From: Eriocheir sinensis
Lineage: Eukaryota > Arthropoda > Malacostraca > Decapoda > Varunidae
DNA length: 64,000 bases
Direction of reading: 5' to 3'
Assembly: GCF_024679095.1 (NCBI RefSeq)
Contig: NW_026111818.1
Coordinates: 214,001-278,000 of the forward strand
Positions 46,745 through 58,239 of the stretch are shown here, in pieces. Every line of letters begins with the position of its first letter. The first letter of the stretch is position 1. Position numbers and translations under genes: made by a program. A model generated the notes under the pieces. It was not told the origin of the DNA. It was given only the letters and a program-made list of their open reading frames with translations, and searched no databases.

Positions 46745-47265
46745 AGGGAGAAAAGGAAGACAGGGAGGAAAAGGGAGAAAAGGAAGACAGGGAGGAAAAG
46801 GGAGGAAAGGAAGACAGGGAGGAAAAGGGAGGAAAGGAAGACAGGGAGGAAAAGGGAGGAAAGGAAGACAGGGAGGAAAAGGGAGGAAAGGAAGACAGGG
46901 AAGAAAAGGGAGAAAAGGAAGACAAGGAAGAAAAGGGAGGAAAGGAAGACAGGGAAGAAAAGGGAGGAAAGGAAGACAGGGAAGAAAAGGGAGGAAAGGA
47001 AGACAGGGAAGAAAAGGGAGGAAAGGAAGACAAGGAAGAAAAGGGAGGAAAGGAAGACAAGGAAGAAAAGGGAGGAAAGGAAGACAGGGAAGAAAAGGGA
47101 GGAAAGGAAGACAAGGAAGAAAAGGGAGGAAAGGAAGGCAAGGAAGAAAAGGGAGGAAAGGAAGACAGGGAGGAAAAGGGAGGAAAGGAAGACAGGGAGG
47201 AAAAGTGAGGAAAGGAAGACAGGGAGGAAAAGGGAGGAAAGGAAGACAAGGAAGAAAAGGGAGGA
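46745..47265. repeat. 27-bp purine minisatellite, about 19 units
   Basis: Units of GGAAAGGAAGACAGGGARG followed by AAAAGGGA, with A/G changes only between units. The 27-bp length keeps frames open; one reads as GKGRKGRQG nonapeptides over 304 codons and the opposite strand as Ser/Leu/Phe repeats. No other coding evidence. Confidence 0.96.
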
Positions 47266-47635
47266 AAGAAAAGGGAGGAAAGAAAGGGAGGGAAGAAAAG
47301 GGAGAGAAGAAAATGAGAATAGGGAGGAAGGAAAACGGAAGGGAGAAAAAGAAGAAAGGGAAGAAAAAGGACGAAGGAGGGAAGAAAAGGAAGGGAAGAA
47401 AAGAGAAAAAGAAGGAAAGGAAAGGAAAAGGAAAGGAAAAGAAGAAGGGAGGGAGAGTAGAAAGGGAGATAAAAGAAAAGGAGAAAAGAGAAAAAAACCA
47501 AAAAAAGTAAAAAGATAAAAGAAAAATGGAGACAAAGATAAAGAAGATTAAAACGAAGGTGAGAAGAGAAGAGAAGAGGAGGAAGAGGATTAAAAAATAC
47601 TGAGGAATTAAAGACTACGGGGGGTAAGAAGATAA
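47265..47635. repeat. Purine-rich low-complexity sequence
   Basis: GAAAAG, GGAAAG and GAGAAG words, continuing the purine block to its right. Confidence 0.85.
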
Positions 47636-47637
47636 AA

Positions 47638-47886
47638 AAGAGGAGGAGGAGGAAGAGGAGGAGGAGGAGGAGGAGGAGGAGGAGAAAGAATGTGAGAAAA
47701 GCAGTGTGGGAGAAAGAAAGGATGGCAAGTATAAGAAGAGCAGGAGAGAGGGTAGAGGAGGAGGAAGAGGAGGAAGAGGAAGGGGAAGCAGGAAGCAGGA
47801 AGGAAGAGACCAGATGAATTACGTGTGGGATCGTGCTTTGAAGGAGGAGGAGGAGGAGGAGGAGGAGGAGGAGGAGGAGGAGGAGA
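47638..47886. repeat. Two (GGA)n tracts
   Basis: GGA runs at 47638-47684 and 47843-47886 in purine-rich DNA. Confidence 0.96.
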
Positions 47887-47916
47887 AGAAAACATGACAG
47901 GATTAGAGATGAGAAG

Positions 47917-48101
<185 letters not shown>

Positions 48102-48259
48102 CACCATAATCAATGCGAAAGAAAACAAGAACCAGAGGATTAATTGAGATTAAATGAAAACAAGAGGAAGAGGAGTTTCATCTCTCTCTCTCCTTATAAA
48201 ACCTCATCCCTTTCTTTCTTTTCCCAGCTTTCCCTTACTATATCCCTCTCCTCCCCCTT

Positions 48260-48295
48260 CCTCCTCCTCCTCCTCCTCCTCCTCCTCCTCCTCCC
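48260..48295. repeat. (CTC)n tract
   Basis: Twelve CTC triplets. Confidence 0.96.
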
Positions 48296-48719
48296 CCAAT
48301 TTAGTGCTCACCCTCGCCTCGTATTTAAAACCGTTTGACAGCTATACGGTTTCGTGTATTTTTTATTGCTATGTCGTCATAAATATGGCCACAATTTTGA
48401 GAGCATTGCGATACTGAACCGGGAAATGCTGAGGGCAAAGACAAGGGCTGGTTTTGTATATCTGTCTCTCTGTCTGTATGTGTGTGTGTGTGTGTGTCTG
48501 TGTGTGTGCGTGTGTTTGTGTGTGTGGTAATTTCCTTCTAATTTCCTCATAGTTTTTCTTCATTCTCTTCTTTTTCTTCATCTTTATCGTTTGTTGTCTA
48601 TATTTCTTTCTTTTTACTTTTTTCTCCTTCCCTCTTTTTCTTCTCCCCTTCCTCTTCCTCCCTTCCCCTTCTTTTTTTCTTTTTCTTCATCTTCCATCGC
48701 TCATTGTCCACATATTATC

Positions 48720-48724
<5 letters not shown>

Positions 48725-48751
<27 letters not shown>
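48725..48751. repeat. (CT)n tract
   Basis: Thirteen CT dinucleotides. Confidence 0.95.
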
Positions 48752-48754
<3 letters not shown>

Positions 48755-49149
48755 TCCCATTCCTCCCTCTCTCTCCCCCTTACAGATTTTCAGCTTAAAG
48801 GGCAGTGAAAAGAGGGAGGAAGATGGAGGAGGGAGAGGAGGAGAGAGGGAGGGAGAGAGAGGAAGGGGTAAGAGGAGAGAGGAAGGGGGTACTTTGCCAA
48901 TAAATTGTATCTTTTTTTTATTTCCTCTTCCCCTTCCTTCCCCTTTAAATTCCCCTCCATTCCTCCCCACTAAATCTCTCCCCTCTTCCCCGTTCTTCCT
49001 TTTCCCATTTTCCTACTTTTTACAGACCTTTTTACCTCTTTGCCTTCCATCCCCTCCTATTCTCTTTCTCTTCTCCTCCCATTCTCTTCCTCTTCTTCTG
49101 GTTCTTCCCATTTCCCATTCCTGGTGCTTCCTTTTCCTCTTACATTCCC

Positions 49150-49445
49150 TATTACTACCTATTACATTCCTCCCCTTCCTTCCCCATATTCTTCCTCTTC
49201 TTCCTCTTTCTCTAATTCCTCTTCCTTCCTTTCCCCTTACTATTCCTCTTACAACAATCCTTTTCATTCCTCCTCTTCCTTTCCCATATTCTTCCTCTTC
49301 CTCTTTCTCTAATTCCTCTTCCTTCCTTTCCCCGTACTATTCCTTTTACAACAATCCTTTTCATTCCTCCTCTTCCTTTCCCATATTTTTCCTCTTCTTC
49401 CTCTTTCTCTAATTCCTCTTCCTTCCTTTCCCCTCTTAACAATCC
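49150..49445. repeat. C/T-rich tandem repeat, 97-bp units
   Basis: ACAACAATCCTTTTCATTCC occurs at 49251 and 49348, with a shortened third form near 49438. The sequence between them (CCTCTTCCTTTCCCATATT and TCTAATTCCTCTTCC words) is nearly identical. A more diverged copy precedes at about 49090-49160. Confidence 0.93.
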
Positions 49446-49744
49446 TTTTCTCTCTTCTCTTTCCCCTTTCCTAGTCCCATTTTTATCTACCTATTCTCCT
49501 TTCTCCCTTTTTCTGGTCCTTTTTCACTCCCCTCACTTTACCCTTCTCCCTCTTAACAATCCTCTTTGGTTCTTCCCTTCCCCTCTCCCTCTCACCTGTC
49601 CCAGCTCTCTCCCTCCCCCCTCACCTGCCCCTCCCATTCAGGCGGACAGGTGGGCGTGATTTAAGCAGGTGACACTGTTTGCAGGTGTCCCTCGCCTATT
49701 GAGTGCCAGCAGACAATGATGGAAGGGGTGCAACATCGACCCCT

Positions 49745-50330
49745 CACTCAACCCTTCCCCTTCCCCCCCCTTTCCTTCCTCCCTGTCTCCCTTGCCTTTC
49801 CTTCTCTTCTCTTTCATTTCCTTTACTCCACCTCAATCCTTCCCCTTCCCTCCCTTTCCTTCCTTCCTGTCTCTCTTTCCTTTCCCTCTCTTTTCTTTCA
49901 TCCCCTTTATTCCATCTCAATCCTTCTCCTTTCCCTCCTCTTCCTTCTTTCTTGTTCCCCTTCCCTTTCCGTTTCTTCCCCTCTCCCTTCCTCTCCTTTC
50001 CTTTGCTTTTCTTCTATTTTCTTTCATTCCTCAACCTCCACTTCAACTTTTTTTTTACCTTTTATACTTTTCATTCTTTCTTTTTCTTTTCCAGTCCTTG
50101 TTTTCATCTCCAAACTTTTCACTTTCTCCTCCCTTCCCTCTTGTTATCCTTCCTTCCCTCTTCCTAACCTCCCTCGTCTCTCCTCTTCCTTCGTTTCTCC
50201 CAATCCCTCCCTTTCCTTCCTCTCCCCTTTCCCTTTCCCTTCCCCTCGCTTCACCCCAATCTTCTCCCTCTAGTATTCTTCCCTTTTTACCCCTTCCCCT
50301 CTTCTCTTTTTCTTCCCTCATATATATTTC
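49745..50330. repeat. C/T-rich block with about 84-bp units at its start
   Basis: TCAATCCTTCYCC-type words near 49832 and 49917, and a related ACTCAACCCTTCCCC near 49746, define about three units. The rest is TTCCCTC-rich. Confidence 0.8.
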
Positions 50331-50547
50331 TTCATAGAACGGGAGAACGAAAGGAGAATGGATAAAGGAAGGGGAAGGAGTGTAGAGCTTCCATTATCAA
50401 AACGTGGAAAAGGAGGAGGAGGAAGAGGAGGGGGAAGAGGGAAAAGAGGAGAGAGAAATGAGAGGAACATAGATAAGGAGATAGGAAGGAGAAAAAAAAA
50501 ATAGTTGGAGATAAACGATTAAGGGAAGAAAAAGAAGAAAACAAAAG

Positions 50548-50550
<3 letters not shown>

Positions 50551-50629
<79 letters not shown>
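50551..50629. repeat. (GA)n microsatellite
   Basis: Thirty-nine GA dinucleotides. Confidence 0.99.
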
Positions 50630-50633
<4 letters not shown>

Positions 50634-50668
50634 CGAGAAAGGAGTCGTTTCTATCATAATAATTGCCG

Positions 50669-50765
50669 CTAAATTGTGATCCCGTAAGAATGACGGACCG
50701 CAGAAGAGACGACGAGGGTGCTGTTGATGACGATGACGGCCAGGAAGACCCAGCTGAGTTACCGT
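50669..50765. other. Candidate exon, strand unresolved
   Basis: A balanced-composition island between GA and GGT repeats. Read on +, an ATG at 50690 opens 24 acidic codons (beginning MTDRRRDDEG) ending at 50763 before a perfect GTAAGT donor at 50764. Read on -, a TCAG acceptor is followed from 50753 by about 27 codons (starting WVFLAVIVIN) that look like a membrane helix and end in TAG at 50669-50671. Nearly all early codons on that strand end in C or G. Only one can be real, and neither matches a family I can name. Confidence 0.25.
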
Positions 50766-50786
50766 AAGTACCTAGAGGTGATGGAG

Positions 50787-50925
50787 GCGGTGGTGGTGGT
50801 GGTGGTGGTGGTGGTGGTGATATACGAAGGTGGAGTGCTTGAAAGCGTTCTACACACACCTGTACATACCTGGTGGTGGTGGTGATGGTGGTGGTGATGA
50901 TGATAATGGTGGTGGTGGTGGTGGT
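50787..50925. repeat. (GGT)n tracts
   Basis: GGT runs at 50787-50820 and 50870-50925 (with GAT variants). Confidence 0.95.
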
Positions 50926-51019
50926 GAGTGATTCAGTGTACGTGAGTTTAAAAGAGAACAACCACGCTTAGAGGAAGTAACAATTCCTCTTTTCTCTCCC
51001 CCTCTCTCTCTTTTTTTTT

Positions 51020-51900
51020 TTTTCGTTTACGTGGGAAGGAAGGGAGAGAGAGAAGAGGAGGGGAGGTAAGGAGAGAGGAGAGGAGAGGAGAGGGGGAGGG
51101 GTAGGTGGTAATGTTTTCCGTTTACGTGGGGGATATTTCGTTCTTTTCCAGTTAGTGTTGGGGTGTTAGTGGGAGGGGAAAAAAGAGAGAAGAGGGAGAG
51201 AAAAAAAAGAGAGAGGGGAGAGAAAAAAAACAGTGGGAATATATGTGTGTGAGTTAGTTCTTTTGTGTCTTGTCATGTGTTGTGTAAGCTTGGTAAAGGA
51301 GGACACGAGGAGGAGGAGGAGGAGGAGGAGGAGGAGAAGGAGAAGGAATAAGAAAAGGAAAAAGAGCAGGAAAGGAAAGAGAAAGGGCATGAACGAAGGA
51401 ATTTTTTACAGCAAAGGAGACAGTTCAAGGGCATATAAAAAAGAAAACAACAATGAAAAAAAGCCCGCTACTTACTGCTCCCAAAAAGAGTACAGAGGAG
51501 TGGGCGAAAGAGAGGCCAATTTCGGGAGGAGAGGTGGATGAGAAAAAGGAAAACATGATGACAGGATTGAAGAGGAGAAAAAAAGTGAAGAAGAAATCAT
51601 ATGAGAGACGAAGAGGAGGAGGAAAAGGTGAAACAGTAATGTAAATCAAGGTAAAACAAAGTAAAGAGAGGAAGAAGAAGGAAAGGAAAGGTAGAGAGAA
51701 AGAAAATGTGAGATGAGAAAATGGAAAAAAAAAAAAGAGTGCGTAAAGAGGGAAGGGAAAGAGGAGGATATCAGAGAGAGAGAGAGAGAGAGCAGAGAAA
51801 GAAAAGACTGAAAAAAACTACGTGAGAGAGGAGAAGAAATGAGAGAGGGAGAGGAAGGGTGAGAGGGAGAGATAGGGAAAGGGAGAAGGGGGGGAAGAAG
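51020..51900. repeat. Purine-rich block with a (GGA)n tract
   Basis: GA- and GGA-rich on the + strand, including GGA/AGA triplets at 51307-51350 and a short GA run near 51773-51791. Confidence 0.85.
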
Positions 51901-52245
51901 GGCTGACTACCACCTGTCCGGCAGCAGTAACTCAGCAGGGGTAGAGATGAGCGCCATTAAAGTCAGCAGGTGGGATACGCAATAGAAAGATTACCTGGGA
52001 GAGGGAGAGAGGGAGAGAGAGGTGGGAGAGAGAGGGAGACAATGGGAGAGAGGGAGAGCAAGCAATCATGACAGTTCTGCTACAATGTCTGCAGTGTCAT
52101 TAGGGGAACGGATGGTGTTGTGACGCGCGGGAATGTGTGGGATTTAACACGGTGTAGGGTATTGGAACCTCTTTGGACGCGCCGTGAAGGGGATTAGCAT
52201 GATTTAGGGAGTCCACACCTACTGGGATGCGCTTTTGGGGTAAGG
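51900..52245. other. Mostly non-repetitive stretch, nothing recognised
   Basis: Complex sequence interrupted by GAGAGG words near 51995-52050. It contains CACCTG and CAGGTG motifs. 52060-52240 is balanced in composition and carries several CG dinucleotides, but no supported frame. Confidence 0.35.
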
Positions 52246-52433
52246 GGTGAAGGAAGGAAGAGGAGAAGGTAGAGAAGAAGGCGAAAGCGATGATGAAGCA
52301 GATGAAGGAAAAGAAGAAGAAGATGAAGAAGAAGAAGAGGAGGAAGAAGATAAAGAAAGAAAGAAAGAAGAAGACAAACATGAAGAAAATAGAGGAGAAA
52401 GAAGAAAAACTAAAGAACAAGGAGAAGATACTG

Positions 52434-52502
<69 letters not shown>
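52245..52502. repeat. GAAGAA-rich tract followed by (CA)n
   Basis: AAGAAG/GATGAA triplets (52245-52435), then a CA run of about 32 units (52437-52502). Confidence 0.97.
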
Positions 52503-52505
<3 letters not shown>

Positions 52506-52565
52506 CATCCCCTCAAACCACCATTAATAACAGCAATAAAACCCATAATAAGAGCCTTCACACCA

Positions 52566-52662
52566 ACAACAACAACAACAACAACAACAACAGAGAGGCA
52601 ACCAACACCACCAACACCACTACCACCACCACCACCACCACCATCACCACCACCACCACCAC
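52566..52662. repeat. (CAA)n and (CCA)n tracts
   Basis: Nine CAA triplets (52566-52592) and about 20 CCA triplets with ACA/ATC variants (52598-52662). Confidence 0.96.
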
Positions 52663-52679
52663 TTTTTTATACTCCTCAC

Positions 52680-53600
52680 TCATTCACCCTGATCTCCCCA
52701 AGCTCTTCCTCATTCTTCTCCCCACTTCCTCCCCACCCATCTAACCAGTCTCTTACCCCCTCCCCAGCATCCACATCCCTCTCATCTCCCCTGTTTTAGC
52801 ATCCCAGTATTCTTCTCCCAACTTTCCCATTCTTCCATTACTCCATACTGTCTTTTATCTCCCCCTGTCTTATCTCCCCTTCCCTATCATTCTTTTTTCT
52901 CCCCATCCTCTTAGCCTCCAAAACCAACCTTCCTCCTCCTCCCCATCATCTTCCTCTTCTTTCCCCTTAAAAGTGCTTTCCTATATTCTCTTCCTTCCCT
53001 CCCTCTCTTCCCCACACACATTTTCCAGCCTCTCCTCTTCTTCTTCTTCCTCCTCCTCCTACTCCTCCTCCTCCTCCTCCTCCTCCTCCCCTTTTCCAAC
53101 GCATCCCAAACCTTCTTTCATTTCTTCTGTATTTTTTTTCCACTAGCAAGTCCATTCTGTTTTCCTCCTTTTCTTCTCTTTTCCCAGTCCAATCTCACTC
53201 TTTCACTCCTCCTCCTCCTCCTCCTCCTCCTCCTCCTCCTCCTCCTTCCCATTTTCACCATTTCCCTAAGCTTCTTCCTCCTCTTCCTCTTTCTTTACCT
53301 CCTTCACCTCCTCCCATATATTTTTCTTCCATTTTTTCCCCTCTCTCCTATTCTTTATTGTTATTCATCTTCTTCTGCTCCTTTTCTACATTTCCTTCAC
53401 TAGCATGTCCATCTCCTCTTCCTCCTTCTTCTTTTCCTCTTCTTCCAGTCCAGCCTCCTTCTCTATTCCACCAACCCGTCCCTACCTTCCTCTTCCACTC
53501 CCTCCTCTCTAACTTTCCTCCATCCATTCTGCTCCTACTTCCTTTTATTCTCTTTTCACTGCGAAGTCCATCATCATCTCCTTCCTTCTAATCATCTCAC
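52680..53600. repeat. Pyrimidine-rich block with (CTC)n tracts
   Basis: C/T-rich throughout, with CTC runs at 53045-53093 and 53207-53245 and duplicated CTTCCTCCTTCTTTTCC-type segments. No gene is recognised. Confidence 0.88.
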
Positions 53601-53654
53601 AGTCCAGCAGCCTCAACCCAACGACTCGTCTCCTCCTCCTCCTCTTCCTCCTCC

Positions 53655-53815
53655 TCCTCCCCACACGTACATCATACTCAAGATTCCTAAACACCGCCTT
53701 GCCGGCCACTCCCGCCGCCAGAGGGCCCCGCGCCTCCCCCCTCAAGCAAAAACGCAAGAATCGAAGACAATTTTAACGGAGAAGCTCAGAGGTCGCACCC
53801 TGGAACCCCTCTCCC
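53655..53815. other. Balanced-composition island, possible exon remnant
   Basis: About 160 bp without SSR between two CTC-rich blocks. A + frame stays open through it (from about 53665 past 53815), and a reverse frame covers part. It contains GCCGGCC- and CGCCGCC-type CpG words. No family or splice boundary was identified. Confidence 0.25.
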
Positions 53816-53829
53816 CTCCTCTCGTCCTT

Positions 53830-54870
53830 CTTCTCCTTTCCTTCTTTATCTTCTCTTCTTCCTCTTCTTACTTTGTCTTAACTCTTCTTCCTCCTTCTCG
53901 TTCTTCTTTTCTTCTTTATCTTCTCTTCCTCTTCTTACTTTGTCACCTCCTCTTCCTCCTTCTCGATCTTCTTGTCTTCTTTATCTTCTCTTCCTCTTCT
54001 TCCTTTGTCTTAACTCCTCTTCCTCCTTCTCGATCTTCTTTTCTTCTTTATCTTCTCTTCCTCTTCTTCCTTTGTCTTAACTCCTCTTCCTCCTTCTCGA
54101 TCTTCTTTTCTTCTTTATCTTCTCTTCCTCTTCTTACTTTGTCTTAACTCCTCTTCCTCCTTCTCGTTCTTCTTGTCTTCTTTATCTTCTCTTACTCTTC
54201 TTCCTTTGTCTTAACTCCTCTTCCTCCTTCTCGATCTTCTTTTCTTCTTTATCTTCTCTTCCTCTTCTTCCTTTGTCTTAACTCCTCTTCCTCCTTCTCG
54301 ATCTTCTTTTCTTCTTTATCTTCTCTTCCTCTTCTTACTTTGTCTTAACTCCTTTTCCTCCTTCTCGTTCTTCTTTTCTTCTTTATCTTCTCTTCCTCTT
54401 CTTCCTTTGTCTTAACTCCTCTTCCTCCTCCTCGTTCTTCTTGTCTTCTTTATCTTCTCTTCCTCTTCTTCCTTTGTCTTAACTCCTCTTCCTCCTTCTC
54501 GATCTTCTTTTCTTCTTTATCTTCTCTTCCTCTTCTTCCTTTGTCTTAACTCCTCTTCCTCCTTCTCGTTCTTCTTGTCTTCTTTATCTTCTCTTCCTCT
54601 TCTTACTTTGTCTTAACTCCTCTTCCTCCTTCTCGTTCTTCTTGTCTTCTTTATCTTCTCTTCCTCTTCTTACTTTGTCTTAACTCCTCCTCCTCTTTCT
54701 GGTTCTTCTTGTCTTCTTTATCTTCTCTTCCTCTTCTTACTTTGTCTTAACTCCTCTTCCTCTTTCTGGTTCTTCTTGTCTTCTTTATCTTCTCTTCCTC
54801 TTCTTACTTTGTCTTAACTCCTCTTCCTCTTTCTGGTTCTTCTTGTCTTCTTTATCTTCTTTTTCTCCTC
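53830..54870. repeat. 67-bp pyrimidine minisatellite, about 15 units
   Basis: TTTGTCTTAACTCC begins at 53872, 53939 (variant), 54004, 54071, 54138, 54205, 54272 and 54339, continuing at the same step to about 54820. Units are TTCTTTATCTTCTCTTCC, then CTTTGTCTTAACTCC, then CTTCTCGATCTTC. Early and middle units carry CTCGATC or CTCGTTC; the last ones carry CTGGTTC, so a newer variant is spreading from the right end. 67 is not a multiple of three and no frame crosses it. Confidence 0.97.
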
Positions 54871-55069
54871 CTCTTACTGTGTCTAATGCCCCCATCTTCA
54901 TTCCTCCTCTTCCTTGTCCTACTCCTTTATCTGCTCTTCCTCCTCTTCCTCTTCCTTTGCCTCCTTCATCTCCTCCCGTTTATTTTTCTTCCATTTTTTC
55001 CTCTCTCTCCTATTCTTTCCTCTCATTCATCTTCTGTACCTCCTCTTTCTTTCTCCAACTGTTATTACT

Positions 55070-55072
<3 letters not shown>

Positions 55073-55153
<81 letters not shown>

Positions 55154-55156
55154 ACA
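55073..55156. repeat. Compound (CT)n-(CA)n tract
   Basis: Twenty-eight CT dinucleotides followed without a break by 14 CA dinucleotides. Confidence 0.98.
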
Positions 55157-55388
55157 TTCACACCTATCTTCTCTCACCCTTGATCACACCTATCTCTTTC
55201 CTCTCCCTCTCTCTCTCCCTCTCACGTTTCCTCCCACACTTACGCCCTTCCTTCTCTCATCCCAAACTCAACCTCCCTTCCCTCCTCTCCCTTCCTCTTC
55301 CTTCCTCCTCCCCTTCTATTCCCATCATCCTCAGCCCTTCAATACAAGCCCTTCAGAGGTTGTAAAAGAAGGCCTGAAGAAAATAGAG

Positions 55389-55390
<2 letters not shown>

Positions 55391-55444
<54 letters not shown>

Positions 55445-55471
55445 CCGTTACTTCTTCGTTCCAACTTGCTG

Positions 55472-55533
<62 letters not shown>
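55391..55533. repeat. (CA)n and (GA)n tracts
   Basis: CA run at 55391-55441 and GA run at 55475-55533, 33 bp apart. Confidence 0.98.
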
Positions 55534-55536
<3 letters not shown>

Positions 55537-55890
55537 AAAATAACCAAAGAGGAACACAAACTAAAAAAAAAAAACCGTAAGTAGAAAAATAGATATAGCC
55601 AAAAGAGGAAAACAAAAGAAAATAAGAAAACATAAAAAGAAAAGAGAAAACAAAAGAGAAGAGAAGAGAACGGTAGTCGGTAAGGAGAGAAAAATCAAGT
55701 AGGCAACTCTGAGACATGTTCAAGACGTGACTCTATGCGGCCCCTGTCTGTCTGTATGCCTGTCTGTCTCGCCTCTATCCGTCTGTCTGTCATATAAGGG
55801 TGTATGAAGGAGAGTCGTGTCCTGAGAAGTCGTGGCTGGTCGTACAGGAACAAACAAAAACAAAAACAAAAACATCATGACTGGTTCCGT

Positions 55891-55891
<1 letters not shown>

Positions 55892-55936
<45 letters not shown>

Positions 55937-55968
55937 AATTGATTGTGATATTGTTTACTTTTGTTACC

Positions 55969-56002
<34 letters not shown>
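55892..56002. repeat. (GT)n and (GA)n tracts
   Basis: GT run at 55892-55935 and GA run at 55972-56002. Confidence 0.97.
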
Positions 56003-56006
<4 letters not shown>

Positions 56007-56129
56007 TTGCAACGTGTCTCACCATAAAAGTAGAAGAAAAAGAATTCCAAACTGCTTACTGTATCTGACTTGCCTAATTCTTTTTTTTTTCCTTCTCATA
56101 ATGACTGGTGACTTGGCGTGCTCTCAAAC

Positions 56130-56175
56130 CCCGATGACTGATGACTGACGACTGACTGACTGACTGACTGATTTA
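56130..56175. repeat. GACT-type tetranucleotide tract
   Basis: GATGACTGACGACTGACTGACTG-like repeats of the ACTG tetramer over about 45 bp. Confidence 0.9.
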
Positions 56176-56613
56176 CTGACTGACGAACTGGCGGACCAAG
56201 ATACTTAGTGCTATAGGATGACTTTCGAGGTTAAAAAGAATATATGCGAGAGTATTAATAAATTTTGATCAACTTAAACGACAACTTCTTCAAACTACTA
56301 ATTGCTTGCTTTCTTGTTTTCTATTTTTGATTCGCTATTTCTGATTTTCTTTATGTTCATTTTCTTTTGTTTTTTTACGGTTTTTCCTTCTCCTTTTGAT
56401 CATTACTTTTTTTTTATTACTTTTCTTCATCATCACCGTCATCTTCATCAATATATTTTGTTCCAAGTCTTAATTATTGTCTTTTTTTTTGTTCCTATTT
56501 ATCTTCATTTCCTCTTTTTCTTCTTCTTCCTCCTCTTCTTCATTACCATCATCAATCATCATCATTACCAACATCTTTTTGTTTCAACTTCTCTCCATAA
56601 CCATCACCTTTTC

Positions 56614-56620
<7 letters not shown>

Positions 56621-56649
<29 letters not shown>

Positions 56650-56800
56650 CTTCTTCTTCTTCTTCTTCTTCTTTTTCTTCTTCTTCTTCTTTTTCTTTTT
56701 CTTTTTCGTTTTCTTCTTCTTCTTTTTCTCTTTCTTTTTCTCCTTCTTTTTCTCCTTCTTCTTCTTTTTTTCTTTTCTTTTTTTCTTCTTCTTCTTCCTC
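56621..56800. repeat. (TTC)n tract
   Basis: About 20 pure TTC triplets (56621-56681), then TTC/TTT mixtures to 56800. The Phe, Ser, Leu, Lys and Arg homopolymer frames are translations of it. Confidence 0.98.
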
Positions 56801-56924
56801 CTCCCGTTCTCACGCCCCGGCACACCTGAGGAGGGAAATCAGTGCCTTTCGTGGGCCAGGTGCCTTCCTTTCCTCCTCCAGGCACGTCGTGAGAGCCTAG
56901 CATTAGGGAGGAGACGCTCTTCCT

Positions 56925-57138
56925 CCTCTCCTCCTCCTCCTCCTCCTCCTCTGTGCATCATTCTGGTCTGTGTTACTTTCCTTCTGCGGTTATTTGGGAT
57001 GAGATTTTCGGTTGGAGGAGGAGGAGGAGGAGGAGGAGGAAGAGGAGGAGGAGGAGCAATTAAGATAGCGTAACAGTAACATTAATCGGTCCGTCTCCCT
57101 TTCCTCCTCTTCTTCCTCTCTTCCTCCTCCTCCTCCTC

Positions 57139-57173
<35 letters not shown>

Positions 57174-57175
57174 GA
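56925..57175. repeat. (CTC)n, (GGA)n and (CTA)n tracts
   Basis: CTC at about 56925-56951, GGA at 57016-57055 and CTA at 57138-57172. Confidence 0.96.
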
Positions 57176-57249
57176 ACAAAGGAAGAGACAAAAGGAATAG
57201 TGGTAGTGAGGCTGCGTTCCTTGTTTTTTTTTTGTTATTGTTTATTGTT

Positions 57250-57335
57250 GGGGGTAACGGTAGTGGTGGTGATGGTAGTGGTGATGGTGGCGACAGTAGT
57301 GGAGGTGGAGGTGGTGGTGGTGGTGGTGGTTTGGC
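57250..57335. repeat. Interrupted (GGT)n tract
   Basis: GGTAGT/GGTGGT triplets over about 80 bp. Confidence 0.9.
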
Positions 57336-57385
57336 TTATTGCTTACTCACGCGCAACACCTGTACAAGCAAAAACCGGAGACACA

Positions 57386-57506
<121 letters not shown>

Positions 57507-57627
57507 ACACGGGGTCACCTAAGACGAGATATTTGAGTCCTAAATGTGTGGTAATGAGAGAGAGAGAGAGAGAGTTAACAAGTATAGAGAGAAGAGTTAC
57601 ATAATGATGGGGAGACACATATGGAAG

Positions 57628-57629
<2 letters not shown>

Positions 57630-57674
<45 letters not shown>

Positions 57675-57697
57675 AGCGTAGTGGCTAACCGCAGGAG

Positions 57698-57761
<64 letters not shown>

Positions 57762-57784
57762 ACACAAAACAGAACTCAATCAAG

Positions 57785-57829
<45 letters not shown>

Positions 57830-57885
57830 CACCCACCCACCCACCCATCCATCTACCTGTCTATCTATCCATCTATCTATCTACC
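57630..57885. repeat. (GT)n, (GT)n, (GA)n and (CCAC/CTAT)n tracts
   Basis: GT at 57630-57673 and 57701-57757, GA at 57788-57827, then CCAC and CTAT/CATC tetramers to about 57885. Confidence 0.97.
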
Positions 57886-58012
57886 TGTACCGTTGCCTAC
57901 CTGGACGGATTCTACTCACCTTGAAACTTATATAAGGAAACATAAATATCGTTGCGAGATTTCCTTATAAGTCTGTACAAGTTCTCTACTGTCATTATTA
58001 TCACCACGACTG

Positions 58013-58069
58013 CCTCCTCCTCCTCCTCCTCCTCCTCCTCCTCCTCCTCCTCCTTCTCCTCCTCCTCCG
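58013..58069. repeat. (CTC)n tract
   Basis: About 18 CTC triplets with one TTC. Confidence 0.97.
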
Positions 58070-58239
58070 CCCTGACACAAATTCCTCAGTACAATGATAT
58101 ATATTTTTGCGGCCTAATAAGACGCTGACCTAATTCTATTGCGTTTCATCTTGTCGCAGAATCTTTCATACAATTCAATTCTTTACTGGTCGCGTTCCAT
58201 CCTTGAGGCCTTTTAGTATAGTGGTGGTTTAGGATGAGA

